DNA of 64,000 nucleotides from positions 30,827,847 to 30,891,846 of the forward strand of contig JACMZG010000008.1 in the NCBI GenBank assembly GCA_018340805.1, written 5' to 3'. Shown here piece by piece: positions 1 to 13,464 of the stretch. The notes under the pieces were generated by a model. That model did no database searches. It was given only the letters and a program-made list of their open reading frames with translations, and was not told the DNA's origin. This DNA is from Microvelia longipes (Eukaryota > Arthropoda > Insecta > Hemiptera > Veliidae). Every line of letters starts with the position of its first letter. Position 1 is the first letter of the stretch. The position numbers and the translations under genes are program-made.

Positions 1-125
1 TCTGGTAACGAGTCTTTTAACTTTCTAAAAACAAATAAGTACCTAGCAATACTTTTAGTCATTGTTGTGACATGGTCTTTCCAATTTAATTTACCGTCAA
101 TAGTGACTCCCAGAAATTTTTACTG
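1..125 (-). pseudogene. LINE reverse transcriptase fragment (partial, runs off left edge)
   Basis: Read on the minus strand, this stretch gives one uninterrupted peptide containing KFLGVTIDGKLNWKDHV followed by a basic stretch ending RKLKDSLP. This is the segment after the catalytic palm of non-LTR reverse transcriptases (the 'FLGv.iD..L.W..Hi' block of Jockey/CR1-like LINEs). About 41 codons are visible and the C-terminal part lies outside the window. A stop codon directly precedes the block (near position 115-120 on the plus strand), so the upstream palm is missing or frameshifted. The sequence differs from the corresponding block of the LINE at 13.9 kb, so it belongs to another family. Not functional as seen. 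Confidence 0.75.
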
Positions 126-135
126 GTTGTTGTTT

Positions 136-160
136 GTAATCAAGTCGGAGACTTGATTAC
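136..160. repeat. Perfect short hairpin at LINE boundary
   Basis: Two 11-base arms (gtaatcaagtc / gacttgattac) around a 3-base loop. It lies just beyond the point where LINE homology on the minus strand stops. Its role is unknown and it may be chance. Confidence 0.5.
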
Positions 161-603
161 AAAGACTTGAATACCAGCATGAAACAAAATTTACCATAGT
201 AGTTACAATTAAATAAAAGAAAATAGACTACTAAAAAAACCTACGGAGTTTATTGACAAAAAATAAATTAGACATTTTATGAAACGTATAATGAGCGTTT
301 GTTTAAAGAAAGTTATTATTTAAAAGAATTACTTCAATCCATAATTGAGTTTTAAATGAGGTACAAGACCACCCATAATATCTTTTTTTCATTTCATTTC
401 AAAAAAGATATTGGCAATAATCCTTAAAATAAAATCCAACTTAATTAGAAACCTAATTAGAGCTAACATAAAAAGGAAGCTAAATACTAATACCAGCTTA
501 TTAAAAAAAATATCAAAATCGATCATTAAACATTAAAATCTGGTTTAGCGAATTGAAATTGGAAATTCACAGAAATCGAACACTGAGTTTGTAAGAAATC
601 GTT
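161..603. other. Unannotated AT-rich sequence
   Basis: No ORF of note, no recognisable repeat and no coding remnant seen on either strand. Confidence 0.5.
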
Positions 604-748
<145 letters not shown>

Positions 749-834
749 CCTTGTCTGTGAAAGAAGAACTATATTAGTTTCAAATACGTCTATTCTTGTA
801 AGTTTTCTATGTATTTCTATTTAATTCTGTATTG

Positions 835-837
<3 letters not shown>

Positions 838-912
<75 letters not shown>
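838..912. repeat. (AT)n microsatellite
   Basis: A second pure AT tract, separated from the first by about 95 bases. It passes into a short TG run (ctgtgtgtgt). Confidence 0.95.
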
Positions 913-914
<2 letters not shown>

Positions 915-1361
915 GTGTGTGTACGAATCTTAAAAACGCAAACACATAATATATACTGAGTGAAACATTTCAGATGCCCAAACATTAAATTCTTATAAAT
1001 AAGGGGAAAACATGGTCCTTTTCAGTCCATTTTCAAGGGCAAAAACCATTTTTGAAGGTATTCAAAAATACCAAGATTCTACCTCATTTTTAAGGATTTG
1101 ATGTTATTGTATCCTAAAATGTTTATAGTTGCGCAAAACCCATTTTTTCGTGGTTAGGAACCTGTAAAACGGATAAACGGTTTTTTTCCAATGGAATTAT
1201 AATATTTAAGAATTATTTAATATTTATTTTAGTTGAATTATCAAATTAGAAAATTCAAATTCTACATTTTGGTTCTATTTTATTTTTTAAGCAACACTAA
1301 AATTTATCTAAAGTTAACAAATATCAATGAGGAATTTATATTGAAATGAATTCCTCTTTGA
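913..1361. other. Unannotated, with one short dispersed motif
   Basis: Non-coding. The stretch near 1148-1180 (cgtggttaggaacctgtaaaacgg) resembles 12829-12855 (gtggttagggacctctgaaacgg), which suggests a small dispersed repeat. Nothing else recognised. Confidence 0.35.
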
Positions 1362-2008
1362 ATTTCCTCATTCCGCTTCGCTCGTCCTCAGATAGTAATT
1401 AGATAAGTTATTCCCAACTGTCAACTGTCCAGGCAGGGACCTCGCTTGATGATACTTAATTTTTTTGGTCAAACAAAAACCATACATTCACTTGCCGTAT
1501 TTAAACGAAACTTAGCATACTTATTTATTACGTCATGGGATACAATTGTACCGAATTTCAGCTCAATAGGATCATTTTTGCAATTTTTTATTACGTATAT
1601 AATTCATTAGGTAAAAATTAAACACTAATAATTTGATGAAACTCATATTTTGGTCTTTTGACCAAAATAACTACATGTGTGCCAAATCTCAAACAAATCA
1701 ACAAAATTTTTCCGCTTTTTCGGGTTTTTCGAAACTTTGCTAAGTCATTAATGCGGGTAAATGACGTCATACACATTTTTTCTGAATAGCAGAACTAGAC
1801 CTAAAGATTGACTTTTGTACGAAGTTTCAATTCTCTAGCATTGATACTCTAGGAGATACGATGATGAAAGAAACACACACATACAGACAGACAACTTCGT
1901 GAAATCCACTTAGGAGGTCATAAAAACACCTGAATCGAATGATTCCGATGACAGCCCAGTTTCGGTGTAAATTTACATACCAACGGTATAAATGAGGAAA
2001 AGTAAAAA
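1362..2008 (+). repeat. Family A dispersed repeat, copy 1
   Basis: Plus orientation. It has the 'cgcttcgctcgtcctcag' module near its start and the 'caaacaaatcaac...ttttcgggttt' inner block. Its 3' part has the 'acagacagacaactt' box, the caccggt-like/pseudo 'tcggtgtaaatttacat' segment and the terminal 'ggtataaatgaggaaaagta'. The usual GGTACC-rich 5' box is missing and the segment after the first module differs from other copies. No coding capacity. Confidence 0.8.
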
Positions 2009-3014
2009 AGAATACAAGTAGTTTTGTGTATTATAAAATTTCCTAAGAAAATAAATTAGATTTTATTCTTTATTTTTGTTTTAATTAATTACAAGGACAC
2101 GCGAGCATTATAACGCCATAACTTTTCTTTAAATAAAAAAAAACAGTTTTTTTAATCACAAAACATGATTAGCATATTAGATTATAAAGAAGTTAATTGA
2201 TTTCGTTGAAAATTAAATAATGACATGGCGATATTTTCAAAAATTATTATTTAGGTCAGGTTTCAAACTTCGGCAGTTATTTCTAAGATGCTGGTATCTT
2301 AATGATAGGTGTAGATTTTTAACGAAAAATCATATGAGGCAAGATTATAAAAGAAACAGCTAACATTAACTATAGGTCAAATAGAGACTATTGGGTAACA
2401 TTATTATAGTTCGGGTTATAAGGTTTTATGGTTTAGATTTTATACCAAGTTGATAAATTAGTATAATTTGCAGCGTGCTATCAAATTAGATGTGGAAAAA
2501 AGTTAAAACAAATTTAAGTAGGCAGAAAAGGTTATGTTTTTAGGTGATTTTAAATGATAATATTGATATTTATGATTTGATATTTTTATATTATGTTTTA
2601 CATAATCAAGTATATTTGCATAAGCAGGTTTATAATAGATAAGACTAGAAAATATAATCCGGCTCGAAGGACCAAGTGTTTGTTTGTCGCTGTTTATTGT
2701 TATTTGTTGGTTGTAAAGAATTCTAAAACTGGAATTTTATTGTTTTATGCATACATTTATAATATTAAACATATACAAATTTATAATATAGAAACACAAA
2801 TAAATTTTGAATAGCATGAAAGGAAGGTTGATAACTTAATAAATTAATAAAAATTTAAATATTGAGAAAAGCTAGAGTTGTTAATTAAACATATTTTGAT
2901 AAATTAGTTTGGTGATTCTAGGTCAGTCCGAAAATATGTTACTATATCAGGTAAAAGTGCCTTAGTAGGTACAACTGCAGTCAAGGTATCACCTGATAGA
3001 CTTGAATTAAACTT
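2009..3014. other. Unannotated AT-rich sequence
   Basis: Contains one 73-codon ORF (2593-2814, plus) rich in I, Y, F and K, which is what AT-rich random sequence encodes. I see no conserved motif and do not call it a gene. Confidence 0.4.
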
Positions 3015-3470
3015 CCAAAGTAAACAATATTTCTTAAGTAAATAAATTCTCAAGTACTCGGTTAGTATACTAATATCAGTAAAATTGGCTTGAACGAAGT
3101 CCCCCAAAAATAATAAAATAAAAGAAGTCTCTCCACAAAACAAAACTTTATTGGCAAAACGCTGTCAACCTAACAAAAAGCCATCATCAGTCCAAAACCG
3201 TGAAATTATAAAGAAGAAGAGAAGAGACTCTATGTTTCTTACTAAGTATTAAGGTCTGACCTTAATGCCATACCTCCTTAATATCTCAATGGTTTTGCAC
3301 TAATAATTGCCTCACACACGCTTTGCCAATAAAGTTTGGTTTCGTGGAGGGACTTCTATTCTTTCATTATTAATGATTGACTTCATTCACGCTCATTCTA
3401 CTGATATCAGTTAGTATACTAACAGAGTGCTTGAGTATTCTTTCATTATTTATACTAACTAAGGTCTTGA
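3015..3470. repeat. Long imperfect inverted repeat (foldback element)
   Basis: The left arm (about 3030-3165) and right arm (about 3313-3455) are reverse complements with indels. The best-matched parts are 'ccaaactttattggcaaagcg' versus 'caaaactttattggcaaaacg', and the shared palindrome-like 'gttagtatactaa'. Both arms contain 'gaagtc.ctccac' next to the inner block. The central loop is about 150 bases. This fits a MITE or foldback transposon; no clear target duplication was found. Confidence 0.7.
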
Positions 3471-6400
3471 GGAGTGACTCCAAAAACTTATGAGTTGTGT
3501 TAGAAAAATGTATGTACAACTACAATGTATGTATGCACATACATTGTACATACAATGTATGTATGTATGTAAAACTATTGTATTAACGAACTATATACGA
3601 TGATTCAGACCATACATGGTTAATTAGTAATATCTGCTGTAGTGTAAAAATCTTTTTGTAAAAGAATTCCTAATAAAAAGTATATAGAAATTAATTTAAA
3701 CAATTTTTAATACCAAGTTATACATGAGAATACACATTATAATTATTTAATAATACAGATGAAACATTAACAAATAAAATACGAGTAAAAACCTCAATAA
3801 CGGCAAACTTGATAATATTAGTAATAAAAAGTAATTTTTCTTTTCCACACTTAAGAAATGAGCAGTTAACGCTCTAATAAATAAAACTTTATTCACCAAG
3901 TTCTAAAAGTACATTAAATAAACGTTTTAAGACTCAGTATTAAGATAAAAACACCAACAAGTATATAAGGAATAAATGAAGATAATTTACTTTAAGGTAT
4001 TTCCACTAAAAAGGTTTTTATCTCCCAGGAGATATTTTACAACTCTATTAGGTTAGGAAGGAAATGTAAAAACTTGGCAAAAGTAATATAATAGGAGGAT
4101 TGATATAAATGCGAGTTTGCAAGCTCCTACTAGACTCTGATACCCTCGTAGCATATTTTACAAAAACGTTTGAAGAGGACTTCTCTACCTACTTCACGTC
4201 TGTCTCTACCTCTTGCTTAGCCTGAAATTTTGATAGCTTATAATTCAAATATCATTGACGTTTTTTCAAAGCAAATTTTATTTATGAGATTACTTATACA
4301 ATGGTCATCCATTGTATTTATTCTCTTTGAAACGTTTAAAATTAAATTTCTCTTTTCTAAGTCAATATTTTGGTAAAACCCTAAACTACGTTTATTATTA
4401 AGAAAATTGCACAATACTAATTGTTCATAGGATGTCCAATCATTGCAGCCCTCTCTGAAAAATGTAATTTCCTAATTCATACTTGTATATTTTAGTAATT
4501 TTTACACAAAAACCAAGATTAGGATAAATTAACATACCAGTACTGTAGGTAAGAATCAAAAGGCCGAAGGGGCGAAACAAAAAATATAAAGGGATAACAT
4601 CTAATTAGCGTAACCTTGCACAGTCGAGGTCGTATAGAGAAAATTTGCATAGAGACAAGTGCTACTCTTTACACGCGCGTATCAGAACCGCGAGGTAGAC
4701 TGTTAAAGGACTTTACGAGGAAAACATAACCGTAACTGGTCGAGTTATGAAACTTTTTTTCCTTTCAACCTCACCCTTGATCCTAGAATATTAATTTGAC
4801 GTACAACTGCGTGTGAATCGCACAAAGCATCTTTGTGTACTAACGTTAAGATCGAACCACTAGGTTAACATACTTTAACTAGGTATCTACGTTCCTAAGC
4901 AAAATACAAGAAATCTAAGACAGCATTTATTTTCCAATTTTAACACTGCTTAATTTAAAACTGTAAGTGTTAATTCAAAGTAACTAAAAGAGTACTTTAG
5001 TTACCGCTAGTTTCTTTTTTACTATAGCACCTAAAACGTGGCAACTAGGCTGCTTATATTGTTCAGAATTATAAAGAGAAGTGCCGTTTTAAAATTTAGA
5101 CATTTTTCTTAAAACCTTAGATATCTGTTTTAACCCTTTTCTAGGGAGCAGAGATTTAAAGAGGGAAAAATTAATTTAAACTAAATTGATTAAACAATAA
5201 ATCACTGATATCTCAGCCATTGAAACGAAGAAATAGTTTATTTTTACGGAGATATTTCACACTTAGCCTTATCAGACTGGTATGAGAAAATAATGATAGC
5301 TAGGATTCATATAATGGAACAAACGAACAAAAACCTCGTGAAAATTATAAGATATGCCAACATGGGATGTTGGAAATTCGAATATTTAAAGGGAAAATCC
5401 CTCTCTCACAAAGAAATGGAAAAATAAAACTCAAACAGTGTACATGGGACACAAAATAGAGAGTGTAAAGAATAAAAATAAGCTAACTTTACCTTAAAAA
5501 TATATTTATACAGCGGCTTAAAGTTAGTTGTTTAATCCACTTGATGTAGAGGACTCGATTCACGACATTTGTCAACTCTACAACAAAGAAATAATACAAT
5601 TTTAGTTTCTATTTCTACGAAAGGACAACGTAATTTCAACAAAACTAATCTAGATATAAAGGAAGTTTATTTTAAAAACCACTAAAGCCAGAGATAGATG
5701 GAGGTTATGGTTTTAGGCAAGTCCTTGATAGTCTTTATTTGCTTACCAGTTTAATATAAAGTAATATTTACATTTTGTCTCTGTATAAACCATCTAGGAA
5801 GATAGTTGTACAAACAAGAAGTACAAATACTTGTTATTCATATCTCTGCCTGTTCCTTCTTCCTAGTTACGATGTTAGTACGCTCTATATGGATACAAAG
5901 TAGAAAATAATGTTGTATGTAATAAATTTTAACATTATAACTCAATGAATGATATTACTTCACTTAAATAAATATTTCCAATTAAATATTGCTTCCTTGC
6001 CTTCAAAAGGAGAGGAAGTACTGCTAAAATTGTATAATCCACTTTTAACATAAAAATTCAGCGTTCCAGCACTTACAGATAACAAAAATTTAAAAATTGG
6101 TGTCTGTATAAAAGTTAGTAAACATTTTTAGGTAAAAATGTTCGCTATTTTGAATTTATCAACTTTTGAATTTTTCAAACTTTGAAAATGGCTGATGATT
6201 TCTATTTTCTAACTGTTTTTCTACATAAGACATATTGTCAGATAGCGTAACGCATATAGAAATAATAAATTCCATTTCTATTTATATTAAAGTTACTGGC
6301 GACAATATATATTTACTGATGTGGTACTAAAAATCTATCAAAATAATGACTTTTTACCTCAAAATCCAAAGAAGTAAAATCATATAATATAAGAAACAAA

Positions 6401-8800
6401 TAATATTGCTATTATTCAATGAAAGGATCAAAATTAAAAGGAATAATAAAAGTCATAATAGGAATAAGTCTTGCTTGAATTTAAGTAATGTCTTAGAATT
6501 CCGTTAAAAATGATAGCTGTAAATATGTAGATGTATGATAATATTTTTTCACCATATTTTTACTTTCAAATATTAACACAATGCGTTTTGAAAGCAACGT
6601 AGTAACGTAAAATCTATGCATACGTGTGATGTTTAAAAATCTCTGTTGCTTGATTTGTATAAGGAGCAAAATGAGTGACATCCTATTATTTAATCAATTA
6701 TTTCTTTTATTTACAGACTGATGTTCCAAAAAGCATATTTAATTTACAAGAATCCACTATTCAAGAAGTAAAATATAAAATAATGGACAAACAATAAAAT
6801 AACAAAAATAAAAAGTAAGAATAAAATAAATAATTCTGGTTAACACACTAGCGACGTGCTTTATACATTTTTATACTCGTATGCTTTTTAAGTTATCATT
6901 TTTAATATTTTCTTTATGTTCCCCACAATAAATTAATTTTTAAAATGATATCGCTCTGCTGCACTATTTGCTCATTTTATGGCTCTAAAAACTCTTTTAA
7001 AAATATATTTTCCCCTTAAAAACTGTCTGGAGAAACATTTTTCAAGATATAATGTAAAATCGATCAAAACATCCTTTTTATATAAAGATACTTGTTATAA
7101 CTACTTGGTGTATAAATAAGATTTTTACCTCTCTACCCCGCAACCTCTCCCAATTTGTTTACCCTCCCGGCGACATTTTAGTGGAAAAAAATGTCACTGA
7201 TATTTTACAAGAAAGATGTAATATAAAAGATTTTTTGAGCGTAAGATACATAATATCGTGATATTTGTATATTTTATTACATCCTATGTGTATTTTTTTC
7301 ATTCGTGATACATGTAAGGATAAAGAAAATAGGTTTATAATAGCTTCAAGTTAAGGATTTAATGTATCGTTAAGTAAAAGAAAAAGGGAAAATAAGTTAT
7401 GTGAATACAAACCTTTATAAAAGGTCTTAATCATCTATGGATGAATGGGAATGGAATGGATATCACTATTTGGGATATCCACTTATTATCTACCTTCTTT
7501 TATTTTAACTACAACCTACGATATATTATTTTTTATCAATAGAAATTTAAAAGTATAGTTTAGTCGTTAAACAATAAGTTACAGGTAAAAGGTTTACTTT
7601 GATAAGCCAACTGGGATTAACATCGACTTAAACTTTTTTAATCTACAAGAATTTTAAATTCGCTGAATGAAGAAGTTTTACTACATTTTAGTTTGTCATA
7701 ATAAACCACATTCAAAAGTTTTTTCCTATAAAATAAACTGCAACTTTAATTTAAATTTCTAAACTTTTCAGACCGAAATTAGAAACAACTAGAAAAAAAA
7801 CAATGAATAAATTGAAAGCAATTTTTTACGACTGAACGATATTAAAAATGACAACGTAATAGTTATTAATATTCAAAATGATTTGCAAATTAAAAAACCC
7901 GAAAAAAATTCGAAAAGGGGGTCAATATTGGGAAATTATCAATGTAGATTTGATTTTTTTATTCTCTTTGAAAATAAGGTTGCTTTTAGAATTGCTAATT
8001 TCAGCTTTAAGATTTATTATTAGGTTTCCGTTGCGTTGTGTAGCTCAAAATATTTCCTTATTACTTTTTAAGTCAATAAAACTCTATATAAAGGAAAAAC
8101 AAACAAAACTGCTGGAGAAAAAGAAATAATTTTTTTTTCACCAATATTTTTTTTTACTAAGAAAAAAATTAAGAAGAAAAAAGTAAGGACCAAGAAATTT
8201 ATTTTACTTTGTTAGCAGCAAAATGTACAGAGCGATCTCAAAAACATTATTAGAATTAATAATCTAAATAAAACAATTAAATAATAAATTAAACAACGGT
8301 TTTAAGCAGCTATTGCACTTGCACTTGTAAACGATTTTTTTCACCAAGGTTTCAGTGATGCAAACGAATATAGTGATATTTGTCTAAAAATTACGCTTAT
8401 TTATTTTTAAAAAACATAAGCTATTTTGATGGATGACAAAAACCCTGGGTTAAACGAAGGACCGAGAAAAAAATCAAATCAGTGGTTTAGAAAATATAAT
8501 TTATTTAAAAAATAAATTGTATTTTTAAATAAAGAGAAATAAATTAAAATTAAATAAAGAGTTACTTAAAAAATAAAATTTGAATGTCGGAATGTAGGAG
8601 GGGTTTATTTTAATAAAACAACTATTATGTTGTGTTTTACTAATATTGATAACTAGTTATCAGTTATCACGATGGTTTCTGAAAGTCTCAATCCTTAAAC
8701 ATGTAAGAGAAAAATCAACCAGTTTAACCAAATGATCCCATACGGGTCTCTTACTTTTATCATCAAACGTTTACATTTTAGCACCTTTATATTCTATAAA
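3471..8800. other. Long gene-poor AT-rich region
   Basis: About 5.3 kb without any coding signal I trust. It holds a short tatg/catac repeat cluster at about 3505-3572, and ORFs 6493-6681 (minus) and 7878-8129 (plus) that are low-complexity K/I/L/F-rich frames. A slightly GC-richer patch at 4600-4740 could not be identified. It could be intergenic or intronic. Confidence 0.4.
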
Positions 8801-8872
8801 ATCGGGTACGGGGTACCTCGGTACTTTTCCCCAAAACTATTTTAGTCTCGCATCTTGTCCTCAGAAAGTTTA
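8801..8872 (+). repeat. Family A, copy 2 (5'-end fragment)
   Basis: Starts with tcgggtacggggtacctcgg followed by tacttttcc, and a diverged 'catcttgtcctcag' module. Only the 5' box and first module survive. Confidence 0.75.
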
Positions 8873-11099
8873 TGTTTAACTAAAGCTTAGTATGGCAGTA
8901 ATTCGGTAATCCTCAGAATTAATCAGAGATCCAATATGTAGGGTGTTATAATTTTGAATTTGTTTCGAAGTTTGTCCTAAGAATGTGTCGTTTGTTGCAG
9001 ATGAATGTGGAATTACTCCGGTGATATTACGCTCGACCTCTAAATTTAACAAAAAAACGTTTTACGCTTTCTAGCTATATGCAATACGTAAAAAAACAAT
9101 CAGAAATTTGAAAGTTATAGGCCGTTAAAGTTTGAAAATTCAGTAGTCAACATTTTTAAAATGGCGCCCGATTTTAAATACCGAGAAACTACACGACATA
9201 CGGGAAATCCATTTTTCACAAAGAGAATTAAATTTGCTTTAAATTTTTTCTCCTTTGGTTAATATTGGATGACTCAGCAAAGTTCAAACGTCTAAAATTG
9301 TTCTCCTGGACAGTGGAACTGCATATGCTTGATTAGTAAATCTGACTTTGTGCCATGTTTATGCGTGACACACAAAAACTACTTAAAACTTAATAAAAGA
9401 GTCTGAAACGCAATATAAAGATGAAATCTTGATTATGGATGAACACAAACACAATACTTTTTCTACGTAGGTAATTAGTAAGGAAAATTAAAACGTTGCA
9501 GCCTGGAGTGACACCAACTTACAATGGTCCAACAAATAGGTCTGTCGAGAGCTACATACTGACGACGGGCTAGAGTTGCGAGACAGATCCATGCACCTAA
9601 GATTGCTCACGGATCTGACTATACGTCGAGTCGACCTTACGGATAGAATGTCAGACCGGCTCGTAAGATTGGGTCTATGTATAATTCGTACGTGTAAAAG
9701 CACCCATTAATTTCGTCCAATTGAAACAAAAATCGAGTCCTAATTTTATTCAAGTCTGAAAGATTTAAAAATGATTTTTAGTTTAAATATTTTGAGACTA
9801 ACAAGACCTGTAACGCACTTTGTCTTCGATAAATTTAAGTTAATGAGTGGCAGTGTATTTACTTTTTCTGGTTGGTTTATGAAATAATTAGTTGGATGAT
9901 AAGGCAGCTTAGTTTAAAATGGCAAATTCTTTTATTTATTCATATTTCTTCACTAGCATATTTTATTTTTCATTAATTTACCCAAGAAATATAATTATTA
10001 CCAAACATAATTCGTTTTGAAAACCCTTAGGTTCAAAAATATAATTTATTTTAATACTAATTATTTTTATCTCAGAAAGAAATAACTAAATTAAGTAAAA
10101 TTACAAAAGAAGCGAACTTGTCATTAATTATTAACAAAGAAAAATTTAAATGCAATAAAATGTAATTAGAAGTTGGAAACCTTATCATAAATTGTTTATT
10201 GTTTGGACTAATAAAGTAAATAAGTTTAGACAGAGCTATCCCAGCCGTGTTTCTCTTATTCTTTGAGACGTCAATACTTCGAGATTAGAAAACAAAGTTA
10301 CTTCAGTAGCTGGTCGAAAGAGCTGCAGACTTTAATCAAAACTTTCATCCTATTTGTTATAAGTTTTTATTTAAAAAAGAAGAAAAATTTTTATTTTATA
10401 AAATTATTTTATTTTTACTATTTATACTTTCTCGCCTACTATTGTAAGTATTTTGGTAAAAAAAACACTGAGAGTGACTCCTGAATTCAATCCGTCGAAT
10501 CTATTAGATCAACCTGCGGTTCAGAAGATTATCCGTACGTATAAACGCACCTATTCTTTCGTCTTAAGGATGTTATAGTTTTACCTCATGAATAAAAGGT
10601 GTCAACAGATGGCGCTATATTTAAATTAATAGTTAATTAAAAACTTCATTCATAGAAGTAACGTAATCGCATGCTTAGATTAAGTTAGTGCCTATTGTTT
10701 GTTCAGAAACCTTGAGTTGTTTTATAAAGAACTATATTAACCTCTAATTATGATTGCCAAACGGAAAAACCACAATATAACAATGAGTGAAACAAAAAAT
10801 ATAAATTAATGATAATTTGTAACTAATAATTCAACATATATTAAATTAATTAATTAAGTTTTTCTTTCTTTATTTATTCTTAATAAATACCAGTAAGAAT
10901 GCTCACTTTCTTTCTTTTCATCAATCTAGTTCTTGCTCAAATTTTCGGTTTATGCTTCGAAATCGAAAGAGAAAGACTTCTTGGTTGTTAATTTTCTTTG
11001 ATTTTTTAACAGGAAATCCGCTAAAACATTTTAAAAAGATAGCATTTCTTTCGAAAAATCTAAGAAAATAACAATCAAATTATACAAAGGTATTACTTA
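8873..11099. other. Unannotated region with a GC-richer island
   Basis: Positions 9488-9705 are distinctly less AT-rich than their surroundings and contain a 71-codon minus ORF without recognisable motifs. The end of this patch (attcgtacgtgtaaaagcac, near 9686) recurs as ccgtacgtataaacgcac near 10532. The two therefore probably belong to a small dispersed repeat. The rest is plain AT-rich sequence. Confidence 0.35.
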
Positions 11100-11463
11100 A
11101 TAGAACTATTATAGGACATGCGTGCCAAATTTCAAAACGATCTGATAATGTTTCCGACTTTTTTTGAGTTTTTGCTCGGTCATTTTGCTAATAACGGCAT
11201 AAAAATCATTTTCCAGAAAACACAACTAGATCTATAGGTTGATTTTTTAATTAAGTTTTATCCCTCTAGCATAAACATTGTAATCTATGACGACAATAGA
11301 CAAATAATTAGGTGCATGCAGATAATAACTCAATAAGAACATTCACTCAAAATGTCTAAAGAATATCTATAATGATGATGATTCAGTCGAAATCAAGGTT
11401 TTGGATTTTTAGAGCAACACAATATTTTTCCTATAAATCTACAGTATAAATGATGATAAGTAA
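11100..11463 (+). repeat. Family A, copy 3 (3' half)
   Basis: Begins within the inner block 'catgcgtgccaaatttcaa' and continues through 'ccctctagcataaaca'. It ends with a diverged terminus (cagtataaatgatgataagtaa). More diverged than other copies. Confidence 0.7.
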
Positions 11464-12026
11464 GCACTATTTAGCTAGTAATAATATTCATTTATATTTA
11501 TATTGACGTCACTAGTCCCTTAATCGAATATATTAATATCAGCCTATTAAAATGATAATTATGTTAAAATAAATTATAAAACTGATAAAAAATAAAAATA
11601 AAATGACAGTTGAGAAAGATTAATTAGTTTAAATTTTATATCTTACAAAACAAATAGTAGTGGTTATAGAATTAATTAATTAAAAAAATTATGTAATCAC
11701 AAAAGTAAAACAAGCATTATTTTATGATGAAAATTCATTAAAATAAAATTATATGGAATAGTGAAATACTAACACATAAAGTAAGGATTATAACTGAAAT
11801 ACGCTTTGACTGTGAAATTACATTTGTTTTTATGCTTAAAAGAAATAATAAAATTAAACAGATTTTAATGATTTTATGGAGCAATAAAAATATTAGTTTA
11901 ACCTAAATATCTGTTTTCTTTAGACAGATACGTAGAGAATTCACTTTATAATTCTGGGTTCCTATGAATATATTATTTATCTCTAAACTAAATGGTGATT
12001 TAGCAGTGAGAAGAAATACTAAAGTT
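11464..12026. other. Unannotated AT-rich sequence
   Basis: No ORF, repeat or coding remnant recognised. Confidence 0.4.
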
Positions 12027-12650
12027 CTTCGGTGCTCTAAGAATGCAGTTACACAGTTATACAGTTACAGTTATATGGTAACTTCGATGCTCTTAAAGTT
12101 ACTTCGGTGCTCTAAGAATGCAGTTACACAGTTATACAGTTACAGTTATATGGTTACTTCGATGCTCTTAAAGTTACTTCGGTGCTCTAAGAATGCAGTT
12201 TCACAGTTACAGTTATACATTTACTTCGATGCTCTTATTGCTTTTAAAGTTACTTCGGTGCTCTAAGAATGCAGTAACACAGTTACAGTTATACAGTTAC
12301 TTCGATGCTCTTAAAGTTACTTCGGTGCTCTAAGAATGCAGTTACACAGTTACAGTTATACATTTACTTCGATGCTCTTAAAGTTACTTCGGTGCTCTAA
12401 GAAAGTGTTACAGTTATACAGTTACCTCGATGCTCTTAAAGTTACTTCGGTGCTCTAAGAATGCAGTTACACAGTTACAGTTATACATTACTTCGATGCT
12501 CTTATTGCTCTTAAAGTTACTTCGGTGCTCTAAGAATGCAGTAACACAGTTACAGTTATACAGTTACCTCGATGCTCTTAAAGTTACTTCGGTGCTCTAA
12601 GAATGCAGTAACACAGTTACAGTTATACAGTTACTTCGATGCTCTAAGGA
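12027..12650. repeat. Minisatellite, about 9 units of 58-76 bp
   Basis: The motif cttcggtgctctaagaa begins at about 12027, 12102, 12177, 12253, 12320, 12387, 12445, 12520 and 12587. Spacings are therefore 75, 75, 76, 67, 67, 58, 75 and 67. Each unit has 'gcagttacacagttacag', 'ttatacagttac' and 'ttcgatgctcttaaag'. Length differences come from gain or loss of a short 'acagttat' or 'attgctc' block. The ORFs through this array are repeats read as protein and not genes. Confidence 0.95.
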
Positions 12651-12712
12651 TTTTAAATAGTGTTGTCTTATTGCATGCTCATAGTCACAATAAGGAGCAA
12701 GAAAGGGGAAGG

Positions 12713-12737
12713 TGCATATATATATATATATTAATAT

Positions 12738-12802
<65 letters not shown>
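12713..12802. repeat. (AT)n microsatellite
   Basis: Pure AT/TA alternation with two phase slips, starting about 60 bases after the minisatellite. Confidence 0.95.
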
Positions 12803-12808
<6 letters not shown>

Positions 12809-13464
12809 GTATCACGAAACCTACTTTCTTGTGGTTAGGGACCTCTGAAACGGATTTTCGCCAACTATAAAAAGCGGCCCACTATGCAGACCGCTTTTAT
12901 AAAGGAAATTTCCTACAAGGAAAATAGTAATATTAAATGGTTTGCTTTATTTTCTTAACTCGTAATATCAATTTTATGTGAGAAGGCGTGTGAAACTAAA
13001 AACCCTTTTGTATATTTAGAATCATTACAGAGGATGTTTTAACCGCTATAATATAATACTCTTAGTTAAACAATTCATAGATCTGTTATTTAACTTAAAC
13101 TAATTTTACTTCGTTATTTTAAGGTTAAAAACATTTATAATTAAGTTAGTGAACACTAACTAGCTGCCTACTTCACTCAAAGAATCAAAAACCTATTATT
13201 AACTTGTTTAAAAACTATTATTAAGTAAAACCTTGTTATAATTAATTTATGCAAACATAGAAATGCAGTTTAAATTTAATAATATTTATCAATAGAATAC
13301 CACAGAAGCATTCACAATGAAAACATAATATGTTTCGAATCAGAAGCTCGATTCGATCCTTCCTACATTCTATCTCCCCAACTTCTATGTTGAAGAGATT
13401 ATTATCGTAATTTTCTTAGAAAATTCACAGAAAAGTGTAAATCTGGGCCAACAAAATAGCCCTT
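12803..13464. other. Unannotated sequence
   Basis: Contains a short hairpin at about 12876-12898 (aaagcgg...ccgcttt) and the small motif shared with 1148-1180. Otherwise nothing recognised. Confidence 0.4.

Noticed and set aside
7878..8129. 83-codon plus ORF
   Set aside because: K/I/L-rich composition expected from AT-rich sequence; no start or splice context, no motif.
11964..12266. 100-codon plus ORF with repeated LLRCSKNAV peptide
   Set aside because: It is the minisatellite read in one frame; units change length by non-multiples of three, so no frame is kept.
12027..12650. CRISPR-like array
   Set aside because: Units are contiguous and alike throughout, with no unique spacers, and the genome is eukaryotic.
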